Below the pieces are notes generated by a model that ran no database searches, was not told where the DNA came from, and was given only the letters and a program-made list of their open reading frames with translations. Positions 23,554 to 31,267 of a DNA stretch of 36,286 bases are shown here, piece by piece (positions within the stretch are counted from its first letter, which is position 1; each line of letters begins with the position of its first letter). Source of the stretch: a virus; the IMG/VR virus record IMGVR_UViG_3300044613_000659, positions 1-36,286 of that record, one strand, 5' to 3'. The translations under genes and the position numbers were made by a program.

Positions 23554-24749
23554 AGTATCTGTAGGTCTTTCACTTTCGCCTCGGGATAAGTTGCGAAGGT
23601 TAGAACTCCTGCTTGACTGTGCTCGCCTGTTGTTAGTCTGAACCATTCCGAACCTCCGTCTAGTGCTGGTGCTTGAAGCCAATGAACACTTCCCCAATCT
23701 GCTTGTCGTAGATGGTGATAGTGACCAGTTATTAAAATGTCGCACTCTCCGATTGGTTGGCGACCAAGAGCCATTTTACTTAACCAAGTTTTCAATTTCA
23801 TTTCTGCTTGACCGCTACCTCTAGCAGTATGTCCATGAGTTAATCCTAAAATCCATCCCGCCGTTTCGACCGTAAGGGATAAGTTATCAGGAGCCATAAT
23901 GACCTCAACATGACCGTACGCTTCTTGGTTGAAGGCGAGGACATCTTTAACTTGGTCAATAATCGCAAGGTCGTCATTGTCTGCAAGTGTGGTGAACGCT
24001 TTTCCATTCGCTGACCTATTCTCTCCATGGTTGCCACCTACTGCAATAATTCGAACTTTATCGAAATGAGGCGACCATAAACGGATTGCTTCGAGTAATA
24101 ATGTTCTAACTGCATTTACTTGTCCTCGTCTATCTAAGTCCACAGAGAAGGTTTGCATTTCATAATGCCCCAAACAGCCTTCTACGCTGTCTCCTGTCCA
24201 TATTATTTGGAGTGTCCCTAAAGGTCGCTTGAGTCTTTTTAACTCCGCTACACGGCTCAGAACGGCTTGTATGGCATCTAAAACACGCCTTGCTGTGGCT
24301 TCTGTTCCACCGCCTTCAGATTTACCTATCTGCCAATCTGCAAGGACCACATTGAATACGCCTTCCCCATAAGTTATTTGAGTCTTGAGGCGTTTATGTT
24401 TTTTAATTTCTTCTTTAACAATATCGAGGTTGTAGTCAATCTTGGAATCTTTTATTCGAACTACTTTGCCTTTCCATTGACGATTTAAAGCGCCAAGAGG
24501 GTCACCCCAAACATTAAATAAGACTGGCTCGACAACAGCAAAGTGTTCAGGGTCCAATCCCCACATACGAAGAACGCCCGACCAATCGGGAACAGTTTCT
24601 CCCTCCATTGGTAATGTAGTGACTTCACCTTCGTCACCTTTCCATTCAATTCCGGGAACCCATTGAGCCTTTCGGTCTCTTTTAGGAGGTTGGTGTTCTT
24701 CTTCATTTACTTGTCCAACGAGCGCCTTTAAGCGTTCATCGAAACTCAT
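23550..24749 (-). CDS. Metallophosphatase (calcineurin-like), 399 aa
   Basis: The dimetal phosphatase motifs are in order: VLADWQIGK (about 148), WTGDSVEG (about 190), VGGNHGENR (about 243), THGH (about 308) and GHYHHLRQ (about 345). The first motif has D-W-Q where many relatives have D-x-H, a known variation in actinobacteriophage members of this family. The N-terminal 110 residues are a separate domain with QWVPGIEWKGDEGEV. Substrate unknown; suggested roles are DNA or nucleotide phosphoesterase. It overlaps the DUF6378 gene and the upstream small HTH-like gene by four bases each. Confidence 0.87.
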   Translation of the reverse strand: MSFDERLKALVGQVNEEEHQPPKRDRKAQWVPGIEWKGDEGEVTTLPMEGETVPDWSGVLRMWGLDPEHFAVVEPVLFNVWGDPLGALNRQWKGKVVRIKDSKIDYNLDIVKEEIKKHKRLKTQITYGEGVFNVVLADWQIGKSEGGGTEATARRVLDAIQAVLSRVAELKRLKRPLGTLQIIWTGDSVEGCLGHYEMQTFSVDLDRRGQVNAVRTLLLEAIRLWSPHFDKVRIIAVGGNHGENRSANGKAFTTLADNDDLAIIDQVKDVLAFNQEAYGHVEVIMAPDNLSLTVETAGWILGLTHGHTARGSGQAEMKLKTWLSKMALGRQPIGECDILITGHYHHLRQADWGSVHWLQAPALDGGSEWFRLTTGEHSQAGVLTFATYPEAKVKDLQIL

Positions 24750-25090
24750 CTAGGACACCTGCACCCACCAGCGCGATGACGGCGCATTGTGGCTTCACTC
24801 ATTTTGTATCCCTCGCCTTCGCATAGTCGAACTAAATCAACATGGCGAATTCTTTTATCGGCGAGCGCAGTTTTTAAAAGTTCTGCTTCTTCAGTATTAA
24901 TGACGGCAAGCATTTGTCCAACAAAGCACTCTTGTCCTGCAAATACTTTTGGATTATTTACAAGTTGAGTTAAACCTTCTTTAAAGGTGCTGATTGACTG
25001 CTTTGCAACGCGAGCATTTAAGCGAGTACGGGACGGTGAGGTATTCGGCAAGGATTCTGCCACATCGCCAGCACTTGGGGAGTTCGTCAC
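24746..25090 (-). CDS. Small conserved protein with HTH-like C-terminus and CxC end, 114 aa
   Basis: GTG start with GGGG upstream. The C-terminal half reads IRHVDLVRLCEGEGYKMSEA (partly quoted) then TMRRHRAGGCRCPR, a helix-turn-helix-like segment with a basic, cysteine-containing end. This gene is often found just before the metallophosphatase in actinobacteriophages, and here it overlaps it by four bases. It may bind DNA or metal. The N-terminal 30 residues are Ser/Pro-rich and probably disordered. Confidence 0.65.
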   Translation of the reverse strand: MTNSPSAGDVAESLPNTSPSRTRLNARVAKQSISTFKEGLTQLVNNPKVFAGQECFVGQMLAVINTEEAELLKTALADKRIRHVDLVRLCEGEGYKMSEATMRRHRAGGCRCPR

Positions 25091-25135
25091 GATTTGAGCC
25101 CCTTCCGTATGGGTCTTTTATAGGCTCGGTCATCG

Positions 25136-25555
25136 TTATCTTTCTACATACGCTTGAAAGTTAGCGGCGATACGAGGTCTATCTTTGTCATCCAATCCTA
25201 GGGGAATAAAGGCTCCTAAGGAAGCGACACGCAAGACTTTCGTTGAAGAAATCGTTACATCCGTTAAGTCAGAAAGAAGGTCTCGAATCGTTTTAGTTTT
25301 ATCACGAGCAGTTGGGTAATCATCTCTTGCGCCCCTCACAACGACTTGGATACGAGGCATATCAACATCATAAGGATTACCGCCAAAACTTTCTCTTGGT
25401 GGCATACCTTCGTACTCGTAAATAGTTACACAAGCATCAGGAGTGGCTGGCATTTTACCTAAAAAGATATTAACTCCAAGAGTGCCTTGTGAAGCGTGAG
25501 CGCCAAAAGCACCAGCAGTATTTTGTAAGTAATCGCCTATGGATTCAATTATCAT
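25136..25555 (-). CDS. Tail terminator / minor capsid-type protein, 139 aa
   Basis: The length and pattern (MIIESIGDYLQNTAGAFG, then ACVTIYEYEGMPPRESFGG, MPRIQVVVRGARDDYPTARD, ending IAANFQAYVER) fit the siphovirus tail terminator family, also annotated as minor capsid protein. It follows the HK97 gp10-like gene by a four-base overlap, the standard order of connector genes. It should cap the tail tube and join it to the head. Confidence 0.75.
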   Translation of the reverse strand: MIIESIGDYLQNTAGAFGAHASQGTLGVNIFLGKMPATPDACVTIYEYEGMPPRESFGGNPYDVDMPRIQVVVRGARDDYPTARDKTKTIRDLLSDLTDVTISSTKVLRVASLGAFIPLGLDDKDRPRIAANFQAYVER

Positions 25556-25950
25556 CTAAGCATCCCTTTCGTTGCTCTCTCAACTTTATCAGCAATACGA
25601 CCGCTGATGCCATGAACCTGACGAGTCATTGGGTCTTCTAGGTATTTGGCTTTGCCATGAGGGTGATTGGCTTCAAGGTTTTCGTGAACATAAATTGAGT
25701 ATTCCGTAGCCGAACCTCCATAGGTAAGTTCGACATAAACTTCATTTCCTCGTTCAAACACTCCTACTTCAGGACGAATACGACCTGACTTTTTCAAAGC
25801 ACCTGTATCGACAGGGACTTCATCTTGAGAAACTGCAAAGGCTTCTTGTGCTTCATGGCGTAAGGCTCGAGCGGCAACTTTTACACCTTCGGGTCCTGAT
25901 TGAGCGAGCGCTTGCTGAAGTCTTCCAAGGTCGGGAAACCAAATCTCCAT
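25552..25950 (-). CDS. HK97 gp10-like head-tail joining protein, 132 aa
   Basis: Characteristic stretches are EVPVDTGALKKSGRIRPEV and YSIYVHENLEANHPHGKAKY followed by DPM and a C-terminal helix. VDTGxLxxS is the hallmark of the gp10-like tail completion family. It lies between a probable head-tail stopper and the tail terminator. Confidence 0.88.
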   Translation of the reverse strand: MEIWFPDLGRLQQALAQSGPEGVKVAARALRHEAQEAFAVSQDEVPVDTGALKKSGRIRPEVGVFERGNEVYVELTYGGSATEYSIYVHENLEANHPHGKAKYLEDPMTRQVHGISGRIADKVERATKGMLR

Positions 25951-26306
25951 TACATACCAAAATGAACAACGGTGTGATGAGCAGTTGAGGAAGTATCGTT
26001 AGGTGAATCTATCTTTACAATCACAGGAGTCGCACCGCTAGGTAAAGTCATTTTATGACCAAGAGTTAGGCTTGAGTAATCTCCAGCAAGATAAGCACGA
26101 CCAGCAGAAACAATGTCTTGTCCTTCGCTATCTTTTACAAGAACAACATCATCAACTATTCGACAACGCACACTTATATTTGTCGCGCTAAAAGTTTTCT
26201 TTCCATACTTATCGTTTGAAGCGGTTGCATTAAAAACAACCGTATCGGGCATCATCTCTAAAAAATTAGCAGAATCAAAACCTGTTGTTCCTGACCATTT
26301 AGCCAT
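25950..26306 (-). CDS. Head-tail stopper-like protein, 118 aa
   Basis: Small beta protein with MPDTVVFNATASNDKYGKKT, VSVRC-like strand, GQDIVSAGRAYLAGDYS and a final VVHFGM strand. Position between the head-tail adaptor and gp10-like genes, one shared base on each side, indicates the stopper/minor capsid protein that closes the portal channel. Assignment rests mainly on gene order and size. Confidence 0.7.
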   Translation of the reverse strand: MAKWSGTTGFDSANFLEMMPDTVVFNATASNDKYGKKTFSATNISVRCRIVDDVVLVKDSEGQDIVSAGRAYLAGDYSSLTLGHKMTLPSGATPVIVKIDSPNDTSSTAHHTVVHFGM

Positions 26307-26743
26307 TATTGAAGACTGCTCTCCGAAGTACTTGTACGAGGATTATCCATTTGACCTGTGTATGCATCTGTGTTGTAAGTTGTAACGGTGCGGTCTGCTG
26401 TGGACTTAAGAGCCTCAGGATTGGCAACCCACGAAACAGTAAACTTACGATGACGGTTTGCTCTGATAGTTCTCGCGAGTTCTTTAAAGCCCTGTGCTTG
26501 AGATGAGAAAGTTTCGTTTAACGATAAGTCGCCAACAGACTTTGAGTAGTCTGCTTTGTTAGCAAACTTAGCCCCAAGGATTTCAGCAGCATTGGCGGCG
26601 GCTTCATAAACATCACTCCACTCGGTTAAGAGATAGGCAATTTCCTCATCGCTAAGAAGTTGGCGAGTGGTATCCACATCCTGAATAAGGAAGCGGACTT
26701 TATCGCGGTCGGCGGTTGCAGGTCCTACATAAGTCCAAGTCAT
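26306..26743 (-). CDS. Head-tail adaptor protein, 145 aa
   Basis: The N-terminus (DRDKVRFLIQDVDTTRQLLS followed by DEEIAYLL) and the helical body AAANAAEILGAKFANKADYS with SFKELARTIRAN-like helix match siphovirus head-tail adaptors (gp6/gp15 type). It is the first gene of the connector block downstream of the accessory island. The Shine-Dalgarno AAGG is very close to the ATG. Confidence 0.8.
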   Translation of the reverse strand: MTWTYVGPATADRDKVRFLIQDVDTTRQLLSDEEIAYLLTEWSDVYEAAANAAEILGAKFANKADYSKSVGDLSLNETFSSQAQGFKELARTIRANRHRKFTVSWVANPEALKSTADRTVTTYNTDAYTGQMDNPRTSTSESSLQ

Positions 26744-26752
26744 ACCCTTATA

Positions 26753-26959
26753 TTACACTCGCCGACCCCAACTTATCTTGTTCCACGCTCTTTCGTGGAA
26801 ATAATAGATAAAGACTTTAACAACGGTTTCCCAAAAGGCTATAAGAGCCGCTAGAGAGCCTTTACCAGTAATTACATAAACCACAGCAACCGAAGATACG
26901 GTTCCCCATATTCGATAACTAAGAGATTTAACAAAAGACCGAGCCTTAGTTACTTTCAT
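26753..26959 (-). CDS. DUF2061 membrane protein, 68 aa
   Basis: The sequence SFVKSLSYRIWGTVSSVAVV, then ALIAFWETVVKVFIYYFHER and AWNKISWGR follows the DUF2061 pattern (KaxSYRxxGT ... E/DxxxKxxxYYxHERxWxxxxWG), with two membrane segments. DUF2061 genes in bacteria are often next to adenylylsulfate kinase genes, and here an APS kinase-domain gene is just upstream. A part in sulfate uptake or activation is therefore suggested by association only. AAGGAC precedes the ATG. Confidence 0.85.
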   Translation of the reverse strand: MKVTKARSFVKSLSYRIWGTVSSVAVVYVITGKGSLAALIAFWETVVKVFIYYFHERAWNKISWGRRV

Positions 26960-27056
26960 CTTTGTCCTTTTTAAAGAAGTGTTCGGCTTCTTTATCTGCC
27001 CAGTCGTTATTTAAAAAGAAATCAGAGACCCATTTCCTTGCGCTTTTGAGTAGCAC
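26946..27056 (-). CDS. Possible small charged protein, 36 aa
   Basis: A short frame from GTG (GAGG nine bases upstream) overlaps the 3' end of the kinase gene and the DUF2061 start. It encodes LLKSARKWVSDFFLNNDWAD followed by a charged tail KKDKDESN. It exactly fills the 62-base gap between the two genes, with coupling at both ends, which is the main reason to list it. It may be chance. Confidence 0.35.
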   Translation of the reverse strand: MLLKSARKWVSDFFLNNDWADKEAEHFFKKDKDESN

Positions 27057-27777
27057 TAATAGCCTCAATTTCATCTCCTAACTTAACTTGCTCAATCTTA
27101 TAGCCGACATCTCGCCCATAAACGATATTAGTAATGTTAGGAAACTTAACGACCATAGCGTTTCTCATCTTAGGGTCGGCTTCAATAAAGGTCTTTACTT
27201 CAGCAAAGGTAAGAGGGTCTTTCTCGCTTGTCTTGTAGGTGTTACGAACTCCAAGAACTACTTGGTCTGTTCGCTTCTCAGCCTCATCATAAAGAGCGTG
27301 GTGTCCTTCGTGCCAAGGTTGGTAACGACCAAGCATAAGAGTTGTTGGCTTTCGCCAATCATAAAGACCACAATGAAAGATAACTAATTCTGCTTCTTCA
27401 GCAATAGACATACCTTCGGGGATTTCGACATCAAAGTAAGTTGGGTCTTCCCACATCTTATTTGTATCTACAAAGCGACCTTCTTCAATTCGATTAACCC
27501 AAATAAGATGGTCGGGAACTCCAAAGGCATCTCGGGTTTCCATAGTTGGACAAATAAAGTCCACAATAACTATCTGACCTTGCTCGTCAAGTAATCGAGC
27601 GAGCGCACCTAAGCGCCGAGCGTTCTCGATTCTATCTTCAATACTAAAGGCTAAATCTTTATTAAGGTCGGCTCTTACTTTATCGGCATTAATATGAATA
27701 CCATTAACGCGGTCTGCTAGTTCGACGGCAAGTGAGGTTTTACCTGAACCTGCTTGACCTATAATTTGAATTATCAT
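27022..27777 (-). CDS. APS kinase-like domain fused to HxGH nucleotidyltransferase, 251 aa
   Basis: Start at 27777 has AAGGAG just upstream. Residues 1-125 are an adenylylsulfate kinase-type P-loop domain: GQAGSGKT (7-14), INADKVRADLNKDLAFS (29-45, with the D-x-x-R of APS binding) and DRIENARRLGALARLL. The lid region after RFVDTNKMW differs from standard CysC. Residues 143-251 are a nucleotidyltransferase domain with LGRYQPWHEGHHAL (HxGH at 156-159) and the ISATQKR ending, like NMN/cytidylyl/ATP-sulfurylase-type enzymes. If the second domain made APS, the protein could make PAPS from ATP and sulfate; that is inference, and NMN or cytidylyl transfer is possible. The sulfotransferase nearby gives a use for PAPS. 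Confidence 0.85.
   Translation of the reverse strand: MIIQIIGQAGSGKTSLAVELADRVNGIHINADKVRADLNKDLAFSIEDRIENARRLGALARLLDEQGQIVIVDFICPTMETRDAFGVPDHLIWVNRIEEGRFVDTNKMWEDPTYFDVEIPEGMSIAEEAELVIFHCGLYDWRKPTTLMLGRYQPWHEGHHALYDEAEKRTDQVVLGVRNTYKTSEKDPLTFAEVKTFIEADPKMRNAMVVKFPNITNIVYGRDVGYKIEQVKLGDEIEAISATQKRKEMGL
27760..27765 (+). promoter_or_regulatory. Candidate -10 element for the plus-strand gene
   Basis: A consensus TATAAT lies 24 bases before the ATG at 27790, inside the 5' end of the kinase gene on the other strand. No good -35 hexamer is present at normal spacing. It would give a leader of only about 15 bases, consistent with the missing Shine-Dalgarno sequence. Chance occurrence in AT-rich DNA is possible. 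Confidence 0.35.
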
Positions 27778-27789
27778 TAGACTCCTTCT

Positions 27790-28470
27790 ATGGGAACTCA
27801 GACTATCTATTGGGCGGCATTTAATCAAAACTCTACACCTGATTTAGAACTTAAGTCACTTGTTCGACATATTTCAACTACTCAAAGTAATCACATTGGA
27901 AGTAATCAAGTCGCCTGTCCAGCCATACGAAGTAAGCACACCAATACTTTTTATAGCACTTTTCCTTACGACCTAGAAGTTATGTTTAAAGATAAGTTAA
28001 TAACTAATAAACCTGAGGTCATTGAACAACGAACTGGGCTATATGAAAACTCGTATGCTTTTAACTGGCATTACAATCGAATCTTCTTCTCAGCGGTTCC
28101 TCAGATAATGGAAACTAGCCCAGCCTTCCTCCATCGAACTACTTATTCTCAATACGGACACGCACCAAGCGGAGCCTTTGACATAGGTAAGTGGTTTAGA
28201 CCGTCTGCCCCGACTTTTCAATTATGGTCAGGAGTTAATGAGTTTAAGGTTTCAAAGGGTGAGGCTCATTTGTATTTTAACTTTCCCTCTAAAAATACTA
28301 TTGAGTTTAAACAGTTTAAAATGACGGATTTACTTTACGAGATAAGTTCAGCCTCAGTAGGTCATAAACAATCAATTCCTAAACAGAACCTTCAAAGCCT
28401 TTATACTCGATTTAGCCAAAGCGGATTTCAAAAGAAAATTATGACCGAAGTCGAAGCCAACCTTCTGTAA
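27790..28470 (+). CDS. B-family accessory protein, inverted copy, 226 aa
   Basis: This is the only plus-strand gene in the window. It is a diverged paralogue of the protein at 29817-30533: both start with QTIYWAAF/KTIYWSPF, share an IFFSAVPQIMETSPAFLH / IFWSEEPLQMTTSPAHYH block, a G-x-FDIGKWFRP / MDIGKWFRP block, and a C-terminal region with LQSLYTRFSQSG / LQYLYDKFMKRG. No signal peptide or membrane segment. Similar proteins occur in marine and freshwater phages without known function. It lies 12 bases from the divergent kinase start and its 3' end overlaps the sulfotransferase end by 32 bases, so it was probably inverted during a rearrangement. No clear ribosome site. Confidence 0.82.
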   Translation: MGTQTIYWAAFNQNSTPDLELKSLVRHISTTQSNHIGSNQVACPAIRSKHTNTFYSTFPYDLEVMFKDKLITNKPEVIEQRTGLYENSYAFNWHYNRIFFSAVPQIMETSPAFLHRTTYSQYGHAPSGAFDIGKWFRPSAPTFQLWSGVNEFKVSKGEAHLYFNFPSKNTIEFKQFKMTDLLYEISSASVGHKQSIPKQNLQSLYTRFSQSGFQKKIMTEVEANLL

Positions 28471-29113
28471 AGACATCTAAGGCATTTGAATACTTTTGTA
28501 TTACATAATCCGATAACACTTCTTCAGGTTTAGTCGAGGACTTACTTATCTGAGGACGGATAGTATGGAGTGTTGGAATGCCAAATTCTTCTTCGTCTTC
28601 AGAGTTATCGTGTTGAGGGATGTTTTCAAAGTCGTGTTCATAGTATTCAATTTCTAAATAGTCATAAATCTCAGTAACTATTTCTTTTGGATTTGTTACT
28701 AAATCGTTATAAGTTATTAAATGGAACCATTCTTGATAAACGCCAGCGTTTTTTAACACCGAGTTTTCTAATTCAATTGCTCCCGAAGGGCGCATTAACC
28801 AGTCACATCTTGCGTCGTTAATTGGTCGATACGACAAAGAAGGGAATTTTTGTTCGAACATTAACTTATCAATAAAATTAACCTGCGGATATTGCTCTGC
28901 AAGTTTTATGAATGAAGCCAATACTTCAAGAATAGGTCTATAAGTTACAAGAATTTTTGGCTTATTCATTGTAAGCAATTCAGGTAAAGATTCGTCTGTT
29001 CCCCAATATCTTCCTTTGGTAAGGTTAGATAAATTGGGATTTTGTTTTAAGATATTAAAAAGTAATGTGCTTCCGCTTCTAGGCATACCACTAATGTAAT
29101 AGTTGTAACTCAT
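28439..29113 (-). CDS. PAPS-dependent sulfotransferase, 224 aa
   Basis: The N-terminus YYISGMPRSGSTLLFNIL contains the 5'-phosphosulfate-binding loop (residues 8-16). The 3'-phosphate-binding segment is ILVTYRPILEVLASF, with Arg59 and Ser67 in the expected positions. A downstream HLITYNDLVTNPKEIVTEIY segment is also typical of this superfamily. The acidic stretch EDEEEF is unusual but is in a loop region. The enzyme should move sulfate from PAPS to a hydroxyl or amine; the acceptor is unknown (phage fibre, glycan, lipid or small molecule). It overlaps the A-family gene upstream by four bases, and lies near an APS kinase-domain gene. Confidence 0.87.
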   Translation of the reverse strand: MSYNYYISGMPRSGSTLLFNILKQNPNLSNLTKGRYWGTDESLPELLTMNKPKILVTYRPILEVLASFIKLAEQYPQVNFIDKLMFEQKFPSLSYRPINDARCDWLMRPSGAIELENSVLKNAGVYQEWFHLITYNDLVTNPKEIVTEIYDYLEIEYYEHDFENIPQHDNSEDEEEFGIPTLHTIRPQISKSSTKPEEVLSDYVIQKYSNALDVFTEGWLRLRS

Positions 29114-29817
29114 TTATATTTTTTTTCTTGTCTAAAAAGATTTCGATACGCATTAATCCACGAACTTCTTATTCGTCTGTAATCTCGATAAATCTCCTTT
29201 CTTTCCTCTTGTCCGCCTATACGCATTTGAAAGTTATCTCGCTTGAAAGGAATAACTTGAGCGATAGGGGTTCCCGCTGGAATATCGCCTTCAAATCCTT
29301 CATCTATTAGAAATGGTAACTGGACAGAATTGTTATAAGTATCTGTATCAACATATCCTTCAAGAATTCTTATCCCTGTTTTTTCTCGATGAGTAGGTGG
29401 CATAAAATAACACGAATAACCTTTTGGAGTTTTAATGCCCCAAGGATTTCTTATTTTTGGAGCACCGACAGGTAAATCTAAACCTCTATATCCTACTAAT
29501 TGATGAGCATTGTGAAAAACGACTGTATCAGTAGTGTCGTGAGCCCAAAGTATATTCAAGGTTTTATTTTCATCATAACAAATAGTTATGTCTGTGTGGA
29601 GTAGCAATAAGTAGCCAGCCGTAAAAGCGTCATATACGGGCATACATCTTTTTATAGTTTCTGTTTCTTGTTTTTGCTTTCCGTTGTCCTTGGAGTAGTA
29701 ACTAACCATATTTTTATACCATTTAGGTATGTTTTTTTCAGCAGGTATTGGATAGAACTCTAATGGAATCGTTTCATCGCCATATTGTAAAGTAAAAATA
29801 ATTTCTTGGTTTTTCAT
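29110..29817 (-). CDS. A-family accessory protein, copy 2, 235 aa
   Basis: It shares with the protein at 30530-31267 a pattern of IPKWYKNM / LPEWYKKL near the N-terminus, RCMPVYDAFTAGYLLLLHTD / TCVPFRDAMVNGYMYLLPAD, a proline-rich W-G segment, and LPFLIDEGFEGDIPAGTPIA followed by QVIPFKRD / QIIPFERQ. The IPxGTPIxQxIPF ending recalls the last motif of dUTPase-like folds, but there is no catalytic dUTPase motif, so I do not assign that. It may be the family called DUF6065 in databases; I am not sure. It shares ends with genes on both sides. Confidence 0.75.
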   Translation of the reverse strand: MKNQEIIFTLQYGDETIPLEFYPIPAEKNIPKWYKNMVSYYSKDNGKQKQETETIKRCMPVYDAFTAGYLLLLHTDITICYDENKTLNILWAHDTTDTVVFHNAHQLVGYRGLDLPVGAPKIRNPWGIKTPKGYSCYFMPPTHREKTGIRILEGYVDTDTYNNSVQLPFLIDEGFEGDIPAGTPIAQVIPFKRDNFQMRIGGQEERKEIYRDYRRIRSSWINAYRNLFRQEKKYK

Positions 29818-30533
29818 TAATCCACCACATTTCTTTTTATCTCTTGGGTAATAACATTATGCAATCCACGCTTCATAAACTTATCATACAAGTATTGGAG
29901 TCCTCTATGTGGGTCGTGTTGTTTATATTTAATACACCCCCAACTTAATTCTTCTAATTCTTTAGTCATATAGAATCGTTTTAATTGAATCTTTTCTTGA
30001 GTGTGAAACTTTACATAAGCAATCGGGTCGTTTCGCTTAATATGTACGGTATTAGTTTCCTCATTTAATTGAATAGCGCCCTCTATTGGTCTGAACCACT
30101 TACCAATATCCATTGAACCTCCAACATAATATCCGTCAAATACTGGTTTGTGATAATGAGCAGGGCTAGTAGTCATTTGTAATGGCTCCTCTGACCAAAA
30201 TATCCAATTACCTCTTACTGCAAAAGTATAAGCATTTAATACGGAGGGTTGTTTCATCTTTACAAATTCAAGATTATTTTGATGTTGAGAGCCAATAGGA
30301 AATACACTCAACTCTCTATCCAAACCAAAAACAACCTCAAAGGGTAAGCGAAGAATAAAAGTGTTTTTTATACTATCTTGAAAAGCGTGACATTGAAACC
30401 AATTATCTCCATTTGCTTCTTTATTTCGCCTTGGGATTAAATCTGTTAATAGCGAGTCAGGCGTATTATAAAGTAATTGAACGCTTGGGTATTTTTCTGC
30501 TATTGAAAAGGGCGACCAATAAATTGTTTTCAT
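29817..30533 (-). CDS. B-family accessory protein, copy 1, 238 aa
   Basis: Paralogue of the inverted plus-strand gene. Features: KTIYWSPF start, FILRLPFEVVFGLDRELSVF, a WIFWSEEPLQMTTSPAHYHK block, MDIGKWFRPIEGAIQLN and a basic C-terminus with LYDKFMKRGLHN. High aromatic content (W, Y, F) and several conserved His/Asp/Arg suggest a binding or enzyme fold, but no known motif is present. It overlaps A-family genes by one to four bases on each side, so A and B are made together. Confidence 0.75.
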   Translation of the reverse strand: MKTIYWSPFSIAEKYPSVQLLYNTPDSLLTDLIPRRNKEANGDNWFQCHAFQDSIKNTFILRLPFEVVFGLDRELSVFPIGSQHQNNLEFVKMKQPSVLNAYTFAVRGNWIFWSEEPLQMTTSPAHYHKPVFDGYYVGGSMDIGKWFRPIEGAIQLNEETNTVHIKRNDPIAYVKFHTQEKIQLKRFYMTKELEELSWGCIKYKQHDPHRGLQYLYDKFMKRGLHNVITQEIKRNVVD

Positions 30534-31267
30534 TTATACACCTTTGGTTGTCTCATAAAGCGACTATAAAAACCACTTAGGTAGGTATCGCGTAAAGTCA
30601 TAAACAAAGAATACTCTGTAGGGTTAGAAGATATTTTTTCACTTTCCCATTCTTGTCTTTCAAAAGGAATAATTTGAGCAATAGGAGTGCCTTTAGGAAT
30701 AACTCCAGTAAATCCTTCTTTGATAAAAAAAGGAATGTTTCCTGCTACTGAAAAGTAACCACTATCAATAATTCCAGAAGTTGTTACAAAAGGTAAGTCG
30801 TGTCTATTAAGTGGGTGGGTTACTAAAATGGAGTCTTTTTTATTTGTCTTCGTACCCCACATAGCCGCCCAAGCAAACATTATTGGAGATGTTCCTAATG
30901 GTTGAGGCATCCCGTAACCTTGATTATTAGGGTTATTAATATCTCCCCTTTTTTTAACAACATTAAAAGTTAGTTGTCCATTATGGAAAATATCAATATC
31001 ACCTGTATCGCTTATGGCAACTTCGATGTCTGCTGGAAGCAAATACATGTAGCCATTAACCATTGCATCCCTAAAAGGAACGCAAGTCTTTACATCTTTT
31101 TGACCTAAGGCTTTAATAGGTTTATCTGAATTATTAATAAATCGAGGAAGTTTTTTATACCATTCAGGTAAAGAAGAAGAAGCAGTTATTGGCTCTGCCT
31201 GAGCCGCCTCTACATATTCATTTAAAGGCTGAAATTGAATTTTTTTCTTATTGTTGGGAAACCGCAT
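30530..31267 (-). CDS. A-family accessory protein, copy 1, 245 aa
   Basis: First gene of the accessory island transcript. It shares LPEWYKKLPRF, CVPFRDAMVNGYMYLLPADI and PFFIKEGFTGVIPKGTPIAQ with the copy at 29110-29817. The basic start (RFPNNKKKIQFQ) is unique to this copy. Its ATG has no Shine-Dalgarno sequence, in contrast to most genes here; a short leader from the promoter-like sequence at 31302 is possible. Function unknown. Confidence 0.75.
   Translation of the reverse strand: MRFPNNKKKIQFQPLNEYVEAAQAEPITASSSLPEWYKKLPRFINNSDKPIKALGQKDVKTCVPFRDAMVNGYMYLLPADIEVAISDTGDIDIFHNGQLTFNVVKKRGDINNPNNQGYGMPQPLGTSPIMFAWAAMWGTKTNKKDSILVTHPLNRHDLPFVTTSGIIDSGYFSVAGNIPFFIKEGFTGVIPKGTPIAQIIPFERQEWESEKISSNPTEYSLFMTLRDTYLSGFYSRFMRQPKVYK

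Noticed and set aside
23554-23745. N-terminal extension of the DUF6378 protein, rich in Ser/Arg/Asn.
   Set aside because: It lies wholly in the metallophosphatase gene in another frame. The ATGA start at 23553 fits the family N-terminus.
29110-31267. dUTPase assignment for the A-family proteins, based on the IPxGTPIAQxIPF ending.
   Set aside because: Only one short motif is similar; the catalytic dUTPase motifs are absent, so I leave the function open.
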